A DNA stretch of 64,000 bases from Peptococcaceae bacterium (GTDB lineage: Bacteria > Bacillota > Peptococcia > Peptococcales > Peptococcaceae). Under the pieces are notes generated by a model. That model made no database searches, was not told the DNA's origin, and worked only from the letters and a program-made list of their open reading frames with translations. The position numbers were made by a program, and so were the translations under genes. This document shows positions 37,602 through 45,936 of this stretch, in pieces. The stretch is taken from contig JAFQEO010000008.1 in the NCBI GenBank assembly GCA_017399005.1, positions 57,648 through 121,647 on the forward strand. Direction: 5' to 3'. Position 1 is the first letter of the stretch. Every line of letters starts with the position of its first letter.

Positions 37602-38456
37602 ATGAAATTTGCGAAAGTTCACGGGCTTGGCAACGACTTTGTCATTCTGAACTGTCTGGATGATGCCGGTAGTATTCCGGAATCCCGCTACGGTGAAATT
37701 GCACAGGAACTCTGCAACCGGAATTTTGGTATCGGTGCCGACGGCATTATGCTGGTGCAGCCATCGGATAAAGCCGATATCCGTATGCGTATCATCAACA
37801 GTGACGGCAGCGAAGCAGAAATGTGCGGCAACGGCATTCGCTGTTTTGCACGGTATGTGTATGAACACGGAATTGTAACAAAAGAATCCATGACCATTGA
37901 AACTCTGGCTGGCATTATGGGGCCTCGCATCATGCTGGATGCCGACGGAAAAGTTGCCGGTGTGGAAGTGGATATGAACGAACCGATTCTGGAAAAACCG
38001 GAAATTCCAATGGTGGGCGTAGGCAGAGCCATTGCGGAAACCATTCAGATTGAGGACCAGACATTTGAAATCACAGCAGTCAGCATGGGCAATCCGCACT
38101 GCGTGATTTTTGTGGATGATGCGAAAAACTTCCCGATTGCCTACTGGGGGCCTCGCATTGAAAAAAGCGAATATTTTCCGCGCAAAACCAATGTGGAATT
38201 TGTGCAGGTGCTGAACGACCACGAAGTAATTATGCGTGTATGGGAACGCGGTGCTGCTGTAACACTGGCCTGCGGTACCGGAGCCTGTGCCACCACAACT
38301 GCATGTGTGCTGAACGGTAAAACCGGCCGGGATATTCTGCTGCATCTGGATGGCGGCGATTTGAATGTACGCTGGGATGAGGACTCCAATCATCTGTTTA
38401 TGACTGGTCCGGCTGTGGAAGTATTCCATGGGGAATATCCGCTGGAGGCGGAGTAA
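37602..38456 (+). CDS. dapF: Diaminopimelate epimerase
   Basis: A 284-aa enzyme that turns LL-diaminopimelate into the meso form used by MurE and for lysine. The two catalytic cysteines are in CGNGIRCFARYV and TLACGTGACATT; the start FAKVHGLGNDFVIL is typical. CAGGAGGG precedes ATG 37602. Its stop is 1 base before zapA. Confidence 0.96.
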   Translation: MKFAKVHGLGNDFVILNCLDDAGSIPESRYGEIAQELCNRNFGIGADGIMLVQPSDKADIRMRIINSDGSEAEMCGNGIRCFARYVYEHGIVTKESMTIETLAGIMGPRIMLDADGKVAGVEVDMNEPILEKPEIPMVGVGRAIAETIQIEDQTFEITAVSMGNPHCVIFVDDAKNFPIAYWGPRIEKSEYFPRKTNVEFVQVLNDHEVIMRVWERGAAVTLACGTGACATTTACVLNGKTGRDILLHLDGGDLNVRWDEDSNHLFMTGPAVEVFHGEYPLEAE

Positions 38457-38457
38457 T

Positions 38458-38712
38458 ATGAGCGAGCGCGAAAAAATCAATGTGGAAATGTACGGTCAGA
38501 CCTATACGCTGCGTGTGGTGCCGGAAGAAAAGGAAAAGGTTCTGGCAATTGCAAAGTATGTAGATATGATGATGCACAAAGTGGGCGATAACCAGGGCAG
38601 GCTGGATTATCGCGATGTGGCAGTGCTGGCAGCCATGAATCTGGCAGAAGAATATTTTAAGTTGCAGCGCGAATACGAGGAAATTCTCACCATCGTCAAT
38701 GAAGTGCGCTGA
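38458..38712 (+). CDS. zapA: Cell division protein ZapA
   Basis: An 84-aa Z-ring-stabilising protein. The N-terminal strand segment INVEMYGQTYTLRVVPEEKE and the C-terminal helix (LDYRDVAVLAAMNLAEEYFKLQ, about residues 49-70) match ZapA. The start ATG 38458 follows GGAGGCGGAG inside the end of dapF; the frame is open 30 bases upstream within dapF. Confidence 0.88.
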   Translation: MSEREKINVEMYGQTYTLRVVPEEKEKVLAIAKYVDMMMHKVGDNQGRLDYRDVAVLAAMNLAEEYFKLQREYEEILTIVNEVR

Positions 38713-38862
38713 TGGCTGCAGAAAACCGGCAGAACCGATAGAAAAATAGTAGAGAAAATTTCATTATGCCATTGATTTTTGGATAGTTGCCTATAGAGTT
38801 TCTGTGGAATTAATGGTATACTAACTTCATATGAAAATTTGTGAAATGGAGCGTTGTTGTAA

Positions 38863-40107
38863 ATGTTAAAAGAACGAATTGTTGAATGTCTGAAAAAAAA
38901 TGAAGTCGTTCATGAAGAATTTAAAGTGGGCGTAAGCTTTGGTCATTTCCTGGTAGAAAGAGAAGGCCTGAAAGCGGTTCCATTTGATGGCGAAAACGGT
39001 ATCGAAAGCCTGCTGGAATACTTAACCCGCGGTGACTGGGAAGGTCTGTATGAAGGCGATGCATTAATCGGTGCATACAAAGACAATGCAACCGTACTGG
39101 TGCAGGCTGGCGGTCAGATTGAACTGCAGGTTGCAAAAACAACCAGCCTGAAAGAAATCGACAAAGCATATCTGGATTTCCTGCACACACTGGGCAGTGA
39201 ACTGGAAGCAAGAAACCAGCTGCTGTTATCCGTTGGTTACCAGCCGGCAAGCAGTGTTGATGAAATCGAAGTAGTGCCAATGGCAAAAGCACAGCTGATG
39301 GCAGAAGCACTGAAAGACGACAAAGCAGCTCTGCAGACTTTAAAATGCACTGCCAAAACAGTGGTAACACTGGACTACGCACATAGCGATGACCTGGAAA
39401 AGAAATATCGTGTAGCACACATTCTGGCTCCTGTTTTCGCTGCTGTGTTTGATAACGTTCCAGTGGTTGACGGTGCAGACTATGAAGGCTTCGCTGCAGG
39501 TATCAATCTGCATGATGCAATGAAAACAGCTCTGTCTAAAGTAGAAAACATTATGAGCGGCCACAGCTTCAAATATGCACAGTATGCAAACATTGTTGCT
39601 GCTGCTCCTGCAATCGCTGTAGAAGAAGGCGAAACAATCGTTGCAACCGACAAAACAAATGAAGAAGTATACGATGATGTAAATGTTACTGATGATCAGA
39701 TTGCAGGCATTCTGGACATGATGATGACCGAAGTAAAACTGACTGCAAACGGTCTGGAACTGCACTCTGTAGATGCTCTGCCATATCCTCTGAACATGGC
39801 ATATGTAGCAATGGTAAAAGGTTTAATGTACAACATTGACCATCTGAATGCACTGCATGAATTTGCTACCGGTCTGAGCGTGGAAATGCAGGAAAAACTG
39901 CGTCCTGGCATTATTGCAGAAGGGATGGAAGGCAAAATCAACGAAGGTACCATTCGCGATGTAGCGAGAGACCTGTACTTTATGTCTACTCCTCCACTGC
40001 CGGAAGATGAACAGCACTACACCCAGCCAATGGATGTTATCATCTTCAAAGATGTATGCCCTAAAAATATCACCAAACGTCAGATGGCAGCTATGCAGGG
40101 CAAATAA
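38863..40107 (+). CDS. Glutamate-cysteine-ligase-like (GCS2, plant-type) protein with altered active site
   Basis: A 414-aa soluble protein. Blocks line up with plant-type glutamate-cysteine ligases: FKVGVSFGHFLVE at the metal-site strand, GGQIEL, LKCTAKTVVTLDYAHSDDLEKKYRVAHILAP, FDNVPVVDG, and VDALPYPLNM near the end. However, the paired acidic residues expected at the first block (E-x-E) are S-F-G here, and the Glu before GGQ is Gln. The catalytic or metal function is therefore in doubt. Codon use is of the highly expressed type, with a strong TATACT (38817-38822) upstream. The fold call comes from remembered alignment, not a search. Confidence 0.6.
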   Translation: MLKERIVECLKKNEVVHEEFKVGVSFGHFLVEREGLKAVPFDGENGIESLLEYLTRGDWEGLYEGDALIGAYKDNATVLVQAGGQIELQVAKTTSLKEIDKAYLDFLHTLGSELEARNQLLLSVGYQPASSVDEIEVVPMAKAQLMAEALKDDKAALQTLKCTAKTVVTLDYAHSDDLEKKYRVAHILAPVFAAVFDNVPVVDGADYEGFAAGINLHDAMKTALSKVENIMSGHSFKYAQYANIVAAAPAIAVEEGETIVATDKTNEEVYDDVNVTDDQIAGILDMMMTEVKLTANGLELHSVDALPYPLNMAYVAMVKGLMYNIDHLNALHEFATGLSVEMQEKLRPGIIAEGMEGKINEGTIRDVARDLYFMSTPPLPEDEQHYTQPMDVIIFKDVCPKNITKRQMAAMQGK

Positions 40108-40166
40108 TTTAACTAGAGTTTCTATCACAGCGCCTGTCTATCAGAGAGGCGCTGTTCGTACATATA

Positions 40167-40196
40167 TTGCGTAATTCTGCCGGATATGGTTAGAAT
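40167..40196 (+). promoter_or_regulatory. Promoter for the DUF454 gene
   Basis: TTGCGT (40167-40172), an 18-base spacer and TAGAAT (40191-40196) about 100 bases before ATG 40298. Before it, ACAGCGCC (40127-40134) and GGCGCTGT (40148-40155) form a weak hairpin without a T run, possibly ending the preceding gene. Confidence 0.5.
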
Positions 40197-40297
40197 GTAC
40201 AGGAAAACCGGGTATGTATGATACAGTACAGAACCGCACATAATGATACAACATGTAATGAGGTTTTGAAGTTTTATAGAAGGTCGAGAGAAATACA

Positions 40298-40717
40298 ATG
40301 AAAAAGAAATGGACACCGAAAAAAATATTCTGGCTGGTAACCGCCTGCATCTTTTTTGCTATGGGTACACTGGGGACCGTACTGCCGGTTCTGCCAACCG
40401 TGCCGTGTTATCTGGTAACCGCATTTGGCTTTGCCCAGAGTTCCGATAAACTGCACGACTGGTTTGAAAAGTCGCAGCTGTATCAGAAGCATCTGGCCCC
40501 TTATCTGGAAGCTGGTGGCCTGCCGGCAAAGGGCAAAGCTTCAATTATTGCACTGGTAACCGTTCAGGTAGGCATCCCGGCATTTATCTTTCGGGATAAC
40601 ACCACCGTGCTGCTGATTATCGGCGCGATTTATGCAGCATTTCTGTTCTGTATGCTGGTTGTGGTAAAAACGGTACCGTCAAAAAAACAGCTTGCAAATC
40701 AGTACAGCAAAGCGTAA
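40298..40717 (+). CDS. DUF454 (YbaN) family inner-membrane protein
   Basis: A 139-aa protein with an N-terminal span (about 10-32, with MGTLGTVLPVLPTVPCYLVTAFGFA, the family hallmark covering residues 22-46) and two C-terminal spans (about 83-120). SSDKLHDWFEKSQLY and HLAPYLEAGGLPAKGKA are typical of the family, whose function is unknown. Its single-gene unit ends in a strong terminator. Confidence 0.88.
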   Translation: MKKKWTPKKIFWLVTACIFFAMGTLGTVLPVLPTVPCYLVTAFGFAQSSDKLHDWFEKSQLYQKHLAPYLEAGGLPAKGKASIIALVTVQVGIPAFIFRDNTTVLLIIGAIYAAFLFCMLVVVKTVPSKKQLANQYSKA

Positions 40718-40724
40718 GATACTC

Positions 40725-40762
40725 ATCTCCTGCCAGAGTCTGATTCTGGCAGGAGATTTTTA
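40725..40762 (+). terminator. Terminator after the DUF454 gene
   Basis: ATCTCCTGCCAGA (40725-40737) and TCTGGCAGGAGAT (40745-40757) form a perfect 13-bp stem with a 7-base loop, followed by four T residues. Confidence 0.92.
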
Positions 40763-40815
40763 TATTGAGCAGGAAATAAAGTTTTTGACATATCTGTGAA
40801 GGCAGGAGGCTTTTT

Positions 40816-41442
40816 ATGGAAGCTGTTTTAACTCATGAATCGTATATTATTCTTCGTGTAATAACCGGTATGGCGCTTCTGGTTTATCTGGGAGCAGCGC
40901 TGCTGCACTGGCTCAAGGTGCTGTATCCGGAGGAACGTATAGAGAAATACTACAGACTTTTGCGAAACTGCAGTATTGTAATCTGTGTATCACAGGCACT
41001 GTATCTGTTTGTGGATTTATTCAACAATGTGCAGAAACTTGAGGCGCAGGGAGTACTGGTAACCGCATGGAAGTATGTGCTTTTGAATGGTTATCCGTTA
41101 ATTGTGCCGATTGTGATATTCGCACTGATTCTGCATCATTTATATGTTTGCCCGCAGGAGACGCGACAACAATTGCTTGAGAAAGTTTCCGGCATTGCGA
41201 TAATTCTGTTTGCTGCAGTTCCGGCAGTGCTGTTAATTATACAGTCTCTGTACTGGCCGAATCTTGTAGATGCTGTTTATCTGGCCGATAAAGGGAAAGA
41301 GATTCTGATGAATATGCAGGGAATGTTTTTTGCAAGGGAAATGTCTGTTTATGTATGTCTGGATGCATTTATAGGCTTTGCAATCACCGGGTTTTACTGG
41401 AGCAAACCGTGGTATGAAAAAAAGTCGGAAAAAGAAGAATAG
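40816..41442 (+). CDS. Polytopic membrane protein of unknown function, 208 aa
   Basis: I do not recognise this family. Five hydrophobic helices are visible (about residues 11-32, 49-68, 91-113, 124-150 and 176-195), with Tyr- and Lys-rich loops and a lysine-rich cytoplasmic end. GGCAGGAGG precedes ATG 40816. It stands alone between terminators. The layout has no catalytic motif; a haem ligand role cannot be excluded, since histidines lie at HWLK and HHLY. Confidence 0.75.
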   Translation: MEAVLTHESYIILRVITGMALLVYLGAALLHWLKVLYPEERIEKYYRLLRNCSIVICVSQALYLFVDLFNNVQKLEAQGVLVTAWKYVLLNGYPLIVPIVIFALILHHLYVCPQETRQQLLEKVSGIAIILFAAVPAVLLIIQSLYWPNLVDAVYLADKGKEILMNMQGMFFAREMSVYVCLDAFIGFAITGFYWSKPWYEKKSEKEE

Positions 41443-41451
41443 CGTAATAAT

Positions 41452-41489
41452 AAAGCCCGGAGAACCTGTGTGGTTTTCCGGGCTTTTGT
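41452..41489. terminator. Bidirectional terminator
   Basis: AAAGCCCGG...AACC and GGTT...CCGGGCTTT make a stem of about 14 bp with one mismatch, with T tracts on both strands. It separates the forward membrane-protein gene from the reverse carboxypeptidase gene. Confidence 0.88.
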
Positions 41490-41512
41490 GCGTTTGGAGT
41501 TTATTTTTGATT

Positions 41513-42595
41513 TTACGGTGCGTAGTAATTATACAGGGCTACATGGTCGTAGATGCATTTCCAACTGCTGTAGGTGTCGATTGTAACTGCGATATATGGA
41601 ATGTTGCTGCTGGAGATGTAATAGCTTACGGCGCAGTTACCGGATTCTTTTACAAAGCCGGTTTTGGCGCCCATAACGGTGCCGATAGTTTCTTTGTCTT
41701 CAATACGGCGCATAAACCAGTTGGAGATGGTAAGCCCTTCAGGATGTTCCGGTGTAATGGCTGTGGTGTATACGCGGGTATTTAACACTTCCCGGCAGAA
41801 ATCATTTTCCAGAGCCGCTTTCATAATCATAGCCATATCGTAGGCGGTACAGTAATGGTTCTGGTCATACAGCCCTACGCAGTTGGTGAAGTGAGCTGAA
41901 TCAGAAAGCCCCAGGTCCTCCAGTTTCTGATTCATAAGAACAGCAAAATTCTCTTCCGAACCAGCGGTATAGATTGCAAGCCCCAGAGCTGCATCGGCAC
42001 CGGATGGCAGGATGGTACCGTAGAATAAATCCCGAACCGGCACAGTTTCGCCCACTTCAAAGCCAACCACACTGCAGTCGTGTGAAAAAGAATAATCGGT
42101 AATTTCTCTTGTAATGGTGAAAGTGTCGTCCAGATTTTCAATCTGTTCTGCTGCAACCAGAATGGTCAGCACTTTTGTCATGGAAGCAGGGGACACAATT
42201 TTATAGGGGTCTTTTTCTGCCACGATGGTATTATCCGATGGATTGATTAAAATAGCATGGGAACTGTCAATATAGGTGTCATCCAGTTTTGTGGTGGCAT
42301 CTGTTTCTGTGGCCACATAGCCCCGTTTAAAAGTCATATCGCCTACCTGTATTTCCGGGCTTTGCAACAGCGCGCCGATTCCTGCCTCGGAAGCAGGGGT
42401 ATCATTCAGTGCGTTTAGCACAGCACCACAGCCTTTTACAACTAAGAGAATCAGTAGCATGGCCAGCACAATCATAATCAGCAGCACTTTGCGTTTTGCC
42501 TGCTGTCGTCTTCGCTGATATTCTCTTGCCTGACGCTGTTTTTTATAATATTGTATCTTTTCCTCCTGACTGGAGAAGTGAGGTGGCTGACTCAT
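41513..42595 (-). CDS. D-alanyl-D-alanine carboxypeptidase (DacF-like, class C PBP)
   Basis: A 360-aa penicillin-binding protein that trims D-Ala from stem peptides. A basic, Gln/Arg-rich cytoplasmic start (RRRQQAKRK) leads into one membrane span (about 40-58). The peptidase domain has SMTK (in VSPASMTKVLT), SGA (in LPSGADAALGL, replacing the usual SxN) and KTG (in VMGAKTGFVKESG). It is anchored N-terminally, unlike DacA types with an amphipathic C-terminal anchor. The frame is open upstream to 42922, but the start ATG 42595 follows GGAGTGA. Confidence 0.88.
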   Translation of the reverse strand: MSQPPHFSSQEEKIQYYKKQRQAREYQRRRQQAKRKVLLIMIVLAMLLILLVVKGCGAVLNALNDTPASEAGIGALLQSPEIQVGDMTFKRGYVATETDATTKLDDTYIDSSHAILINPSDNTIVAEKDPYKIVSPASMTKVLTILVAAEQIENLDDTFTITREITDYSFSHDCSVVGFEVGETVPVRDLFYGTILPSGADAALGLAIYTAGSEENFAVLMNQKLEDLGLSDSAHFTNCVGLYDQNHYCTAYDMAMIMKAALENDFCREVLNTRVYTTAITPEHPEGLTISNWFMRRIEDKETIGTVMGAKTGFVKESGNCAVSYYISSSNIPYIAVTIDTYSSWKCIYDHVALYNYYAP

Positions 42596-42722
42596 AGGTT
42601 CACTCCCGTATACGATAGAATATCTGTAACGCATTCCATTGTACAACAGACAAGCAAAAAAAGAAAGAGGAAAAACATTACTATAAGGATTGCATATTAT
42701 GTAATTGCCGGTTTCGAAGCAC

Positions 42723-42762
42723 AAAAGAAAACCTCGTCCTCCGATTATTCGGAGAACGAGGT
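42723..42762 (-). terminator. Terminator of the dsrMK transcript
   Basis: On the reverse strand CCTCGTTCTCCG, loop AATAAT and CGGAGGACGAGG form a stem of about 12 bp with one mismatch, followed by TTTTCTTTTG. It lies 150 bases beyond the dsrK stop, with the palindromic repeat in between. Confidence 0.88.
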
Positions 42763-42797
42763 TGATGGTTTTTATAAGCGTTGAACTTTCAGACGCA

Positions 42798-42903
42798 GGA
42801 TTTTTTTCGGGTAACAAGGCGGCTTTTGTTGATTCGAGCGACGCGTACTTAGGGTACGCAAGGCGAGAAGCAGCAAAACCAACGAAGTTAGCCGGAAAAA
42901 GAC
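42798..42903. repeat. Palindromic repeat element (about 105 bp), REP/MITE-like
   Basis: Two arms are imperfectly complementary over about 45 bases around a central GCGTAC-TTAGG-GTACGC (42843-42859). The left arm TTTTTTTCGGGTAACAAGGC and the right arm, read in reverse, TTTTTCCGGCTAACTTCG keep the order of blocks. No gene is inside. The sequence sits between dsrK and its terminator, so it is transcribed as part of the dsrMK 3' region. I recall similar translated segments in other Bacillota genomes, but I cannot search here. Confidence 0.6.
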
Positions 42904-42911
42904 CAGTATGA

Positions 42912-44591
42912 TTATTCATCACGCAGGAATTCCATGAATGGTGTGCTGTATTTAGTCATACCATTGCAGATCAGTTCAACCAGACCACCGTAGTGAACGT
43001 TGAAGCGGTCTAATTCGTAATGTTCAATGATAGAACGCATAGCACCTTTACAGTTGGAGCATGGAGCGCAGATGTATTTAGGAACATCTGTGTTTTCCAT
43101 CAGTTCAGGACCGAATGCTTCCAGAATCTGAGACAGTTTCTTTCTGTGAGCTACGTTGTCACGGAAAGCTGGGAAGTTCATGGAGTTCATGATAGCGAAA
43201 CCGGAACCACCACCGCAGCAGTAGTTGTTTACGCCGTGTTCTTTCATTTCGTAGTATGGCAGGCCCATGTTGCCGTAGTGACCAGGTTTCATGATATATT
43301 TCAGAATATCACGCTGTGGTTTTACGATACCCATCTGACGAACATAGTTACATGGGTCATGCAGAACGACTGGGAAGTCGTTGCGGCTTGGGTCAATATC
43401 GTAAGTACCGGACAGTACTAAATCGCGCATCAGAGGCAGGAAGCTCTGTACTGGAACGCGGTCTTTACCAGGATACAGACGGTCAGCGAAGATTGCAGCA
43501 GCTTTGTGAGCGTGACCGCATTCTGCGATAACGATACGTTTAACACCCAGTTTTTTCGCAACTTCGTTCTGTTTTACAGCAACTTTTCTAGCCTGTGCAT
43601 CATCGTACCACAGACCGTAGTTTACGTTGTCGTAACCGCAGATTTCGCTGGATAAGGTCCAGGATAAGCCAGCTTCCTGGAACAGCATGGTGAATGCCAT
43701 TGGGTTTTCTGGCCATGCGTTAAATTCACCGGCATTGTGCAGTAACAGAATGTCAGCGCCTTCAACGTCCATTGGAGTTTTGTATTCGGTTACGCCTTCA
43801 CCGAACAGGTCGGTAGCATCTTCGTCCAGGAATTCTACAGTATCCAGGAAAGGAACTTTGGACATACCTGTGGAAGAACCGGTTTTCAGCTGCAGCTGAG
43901 TACCTTTTTCGTGCAGTGGAATTGGAGCATAGCCCAGTTCCTGGCTGAAGATTTTACGGATTTCACGAGCGATTAAGCCGTTATCCAGAGCCAGAGGACA
44001 GGTCTGTGCGCAGCGACGGCACAGGTTGCAGCGGTAAGCTGCTTCGCCTAAACGTGCAACAGTCTGCCAGTTCAGGTCGATGTCACCACCAACGAATTTA
44101 ACCATAACGCCTTTTTTACCGCCAGGAATCAGTTTGCCGTTTTTGTCGAAGTATTTTTTCACGATCATACGTAATACTTCAGCGCGGTAGGTTGGACGAT
44201 ACAGTTCATGTCTGCCGGTAGCTTCGAAGATGTGACATGCGTTGGAACATGTGTTACATTTTGCACAGTATTCCATAGACAGGTTCAGAGCCTGCAGGAT
44301 ACCAGCGTTGGTATCTAAGGACAGCATTTTTTCAACGCCCAGCAGGAATTTCTGTACCAGTTCGTCTTCTTCTTCTTTAGTCTGTGGTCTTTTGAAGTTA
44401 TCGATAGCAATGAAGCCGTCCAGATGAGCGTTGTATTTTTCTGCCCATTCCGGTTTGCCCATTTTAATGCCAGGTTCCATTTCTGGTTTGTCAAAAGGAG
44501 CTGGCAGTGGTTTTAAATCAGCAACGGTCAGCTGAGTCAGCTGGTCACCCATGATGCTAATGTCACGTGGTCTTAAATCTTTACCATTCAT
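42912..44591 (-). CDS. dsrK: DsrK, sulfite reduction-associated complex catalytic subunit (HdrD-like)
   Basis: A 559-aa soluble iron-sulfur subunit of the membrane DsrMK complex, which reduces the DsrC trisulfide with electrons from menaquinol. Two ferredoxin-type clusters are bound by C109/C112/C115/C119 (YCAKCNTCSNAC) and C188/C191/C194/C198 (CNLCRRCAQTC). The C-terminal half carries CCG-type motifs (HDPCN; NNYCCGGGSGFAI; APCSNCKGAM) that hold the noncubane cluster. ATG 44591 follows GGAGGAAAAC; GTG 44594 is in frame. It is preceded by dsrM (27 bases). Confidence 0.93.
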   Translation of the reverse strand: MNGKDLRPRDISIMGDQLTQLTVADLKPLPAPFDKPEMEPGIKMGKPEWAEKYNAHLDGFIAIDNFKRPQTKEEEDELVQKFLLGVEKMLSLDTNAGILQALNLSMEYCAKCNTCSNACHIFEATGRHELYRPTYRAEVLRMIVKKYFDKNGKLIPGGKKGVMVKFVGGDIDLNWQTVARLGEAAYRCNLCRRCAQTCPLALDNGLIAREIRKIFSQELGYAPIPLHEKGTQLQLKTGSSTGMSKVPFLDTVEFLDEDATDLFGEGVTEYKTPMDVEGADILLLHNAGEFNAWPENPMAFTMLFQEAGLSWTLSSEICGYDNVNYGLWYDDAQARKVAVKQNEVAKKLGVKRIVIAECGHAHKAAAIFADRLYPGKDRVPVQSFLPLMRDLVLSGTYDIDPSRNDFPVVLHDPCNYVRQMGIVKPQRDILKYIMKPGHYGNMGLPYYEMKEHGVNNYCCGGGSGFAIMNSMNFPAFRDNVAHRKKLSQILEAFGPELMENTDVPKYICAPCSNCKGAMRSIIEHYELDRFNVHYGGLVELICNGMTKYSTPFMEFLRDE

Positions 44592-44618
44592 CACGATAGT
44601 TTTCCTCCCTCTCCTGTA

Positions 44619-45518
44619 TTATTTCTGTTCTTCTTTTGCTGGAGCGGTTTCATTCCAGTGAGGAGCGCCCCATTTCAGTGCGTTAGGATCTTTTGGTTTT
44701 GCCTGAGCAGCCAGAATGTTAGCTTCAACTTTGCTGCCTGGCAGGTTTGGTTCGTTATCCCATACAACTTTGTGGAAGGTGTAGTATTTACCAACATAGT
44801 GGCTCAGTTTTGTCAGCGGAATGTAGATGCTGATGAAAGCCAGTAATACGATAAATACAGTCAGCATTACAGGAACGCCGTCTGCATAGAAGTTGCTCAG
44901 AGGCTGGAAGGTGAACATAGCGCGAGCGATGTTACGACCGAATTCAAACTGCATATCACCCAGCCATACCAGTAAACCGGAAACGGAAACTGCCATCAGA
45001 GCGAACAGGTTGAAGTATTCCTGTGGAGTTGTGTAGTTTTTGAATTCTTTAACAAACAGACGTTTGAACAGTAAGCCGATGCAGCCTACGGTCATCAGAA
45101 CACCTGCAGCAATCCCGCATACAGTACCTAAGAACACGCAGATTGTGCCCAGGATACCTGGCAGGAATGCGCCGAATACCATTAAGAAGCTCCAGGCGAT
45201 AGCAACGTACATACCTAAGTGTAAAGAGTAGGACAGCCACCAGAAGTTGTTCTGGTTAACAAATAATTTTTTGATGAACAGCATTTCTACTAACATGTCC
45301 ACGATTTCACCTTTCAGGTTGTGGTGCCGTTCTTTTTCATACCATTTGTCTTCTTCCATGTAAGAACCACCGTAGTGCATTTTTTCGTCACTTTCCAGTG
45401 GGATTGGATATAAATCCTGTCTACCGTGCTGAGGCATGCTGCCGTATGCCATGAATTTCTTTACAGATAATCCGATGAATGCGATCAGAGCAACCCAGCA
45501 AATCAGAGTTAAAATCAT
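44619..45518 (-). CDS. dsrM: DsrM, membrane cytochrome b subunit (NarI-like)
   Basis: A 299-aa membrane subunit that passes quinol electrons to DsrK. About six hydrophobic segments are present, and histidines in SLHLGMYVA and LSHYVGKYYTFHKV are candidate haem b ligands. The charged insert after the first span (residues about 22-75) and the acidic, Lys/Pro-rich end are cytoplasmic. It has a promoter with a 120-base leader. No dsrJ, dsrO or dsrP is nearby, matching Gram-positive sulfite/sulfate reducers. Codons are of the highly expressed type. Confidence 0.92.
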   Translation of the reverse strand: MILTLICWVALIAFIGLSVKKFMAYGSMPQHGRQDLYPIPLESDEKMHYGGSYMEEDKWYEKERHHNLKGEIVDMLVEMLFIKKLFVNQNNFWWLSYSLHLGMYVAIAWSFLMVFGAFLPGILGTICVFLGTVCGIAAGVLMTVGCIGLLFKRLFVKEFKNYTTPQEYFNLFALMAVSVSGLLVWLGDMQFEFGRNIARAMFTFQPLSNFYADGVPVMLTVFIVLLAFISIYIPLTKLSHYVGKYYTFHKVVWDNEPNLPGSKVEANILAAQAKPKDPNALKWGAPHWNETAPAKEEQK

Positions 45519-45646
45519 ACTAGTACCTCCTTGGTTAATTAAAAATTTTGTTTTCTAGCGTTATGTAAAAAACGGTCTGCAAGTCTGCCGCCTGATTCAG
45601 AGTCACGACCGGATTTCAGCATCAACGCAAAATCCTACTAGATATC

Positions 45647-45675
45647 ATTATACCGAATTGCAAGGCAATTCTCAA
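45647..45675 (-). promoter_or_regulatory. Sigma-A-like promoter of dsrMK
   Basis: On the reverse strand TTGAGA (45670-45675), a 17-base spacer and a perfect TATAAT (45647-45652). It is the best promoter match in the gap. Confidence 0.75.
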
Positions 45676-45883
45676 ATCTTTTTTCCAATCCGGCGGGTTT
45701 TGATAATAAACATCTATTTCAAGAAGTATCAATAAAAATTATCAATAAAATAAGACATCGAAAAAAAGGCGATAAATGCACATTTGTTCTGTGCCTGTTC
45801 CATATATAGTTTTCTTTATCAGGTCTGCAGCATTTTTTTACAAGATATAGGCAGAGGAGAAGACTAATAAAAAAGAAGAAAAT

Positions 45884-45910
45884 AAAAAAACGTCTGCCGG
45901 ATGGCAGACG
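45884..45910 (-). terminator. Terminator of the 149-aa membrane protein gene
   Basis: CGTCTGCC (45891-45898), a 4-base loop and GGCAGACG (45903-45910), followed on the reverse strand by seven T residues. Confidence 0.9.
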
Positions 45911-45936
45911 CGGGAAACAGATATTTATTCGTGTAT

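Larger units (their letters stand above)
42596..42911. other. Gap between carboxypeptidase and dsrK
   Basis: No gene is seen. The gap contains the dsrMK terminator (42723-42762) and a palindromic repeat (42798-42903), both listed separately, and the carboxypeptidase promoter region near its start. The open frame across it, which yields the segment RLAYPKYASLESTKAALL, is the translated repeat. Confidence 0.7.
45519..45936. promoter_or_regulatory. Region upstream of dsrMK, no gene
   Basis: About 420 bases. Reverse strand: dsrMK promoter (45647-45675) and a leader of about 120 bases with the direct repeat GTCTGC-AA-GTCTGC (near 45575-45590, plus strand) followed on the reverse strand by a run of six T. 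The middle (45680-45870) is AT-rich without reading frames. The far end holds the terminator of the next reverse gene (45884-45910). Confidence 0.6.

Noticed and set aside
38713..38862. Second reading frame or RNA gene between zapA and the GCS-like gene
   Set aside because: Only a promoter-like TATACT is visible; there is no frame with a ribosome site and no strong hairpin.
42596..42922. N-terminal extension of the carboxypeptidase that would add about 109 residues
   Set aside because: It runs through the dsrMK terminator and the palindromic repeat; ATG 42595 has a ribosome site and starts a normal topology.
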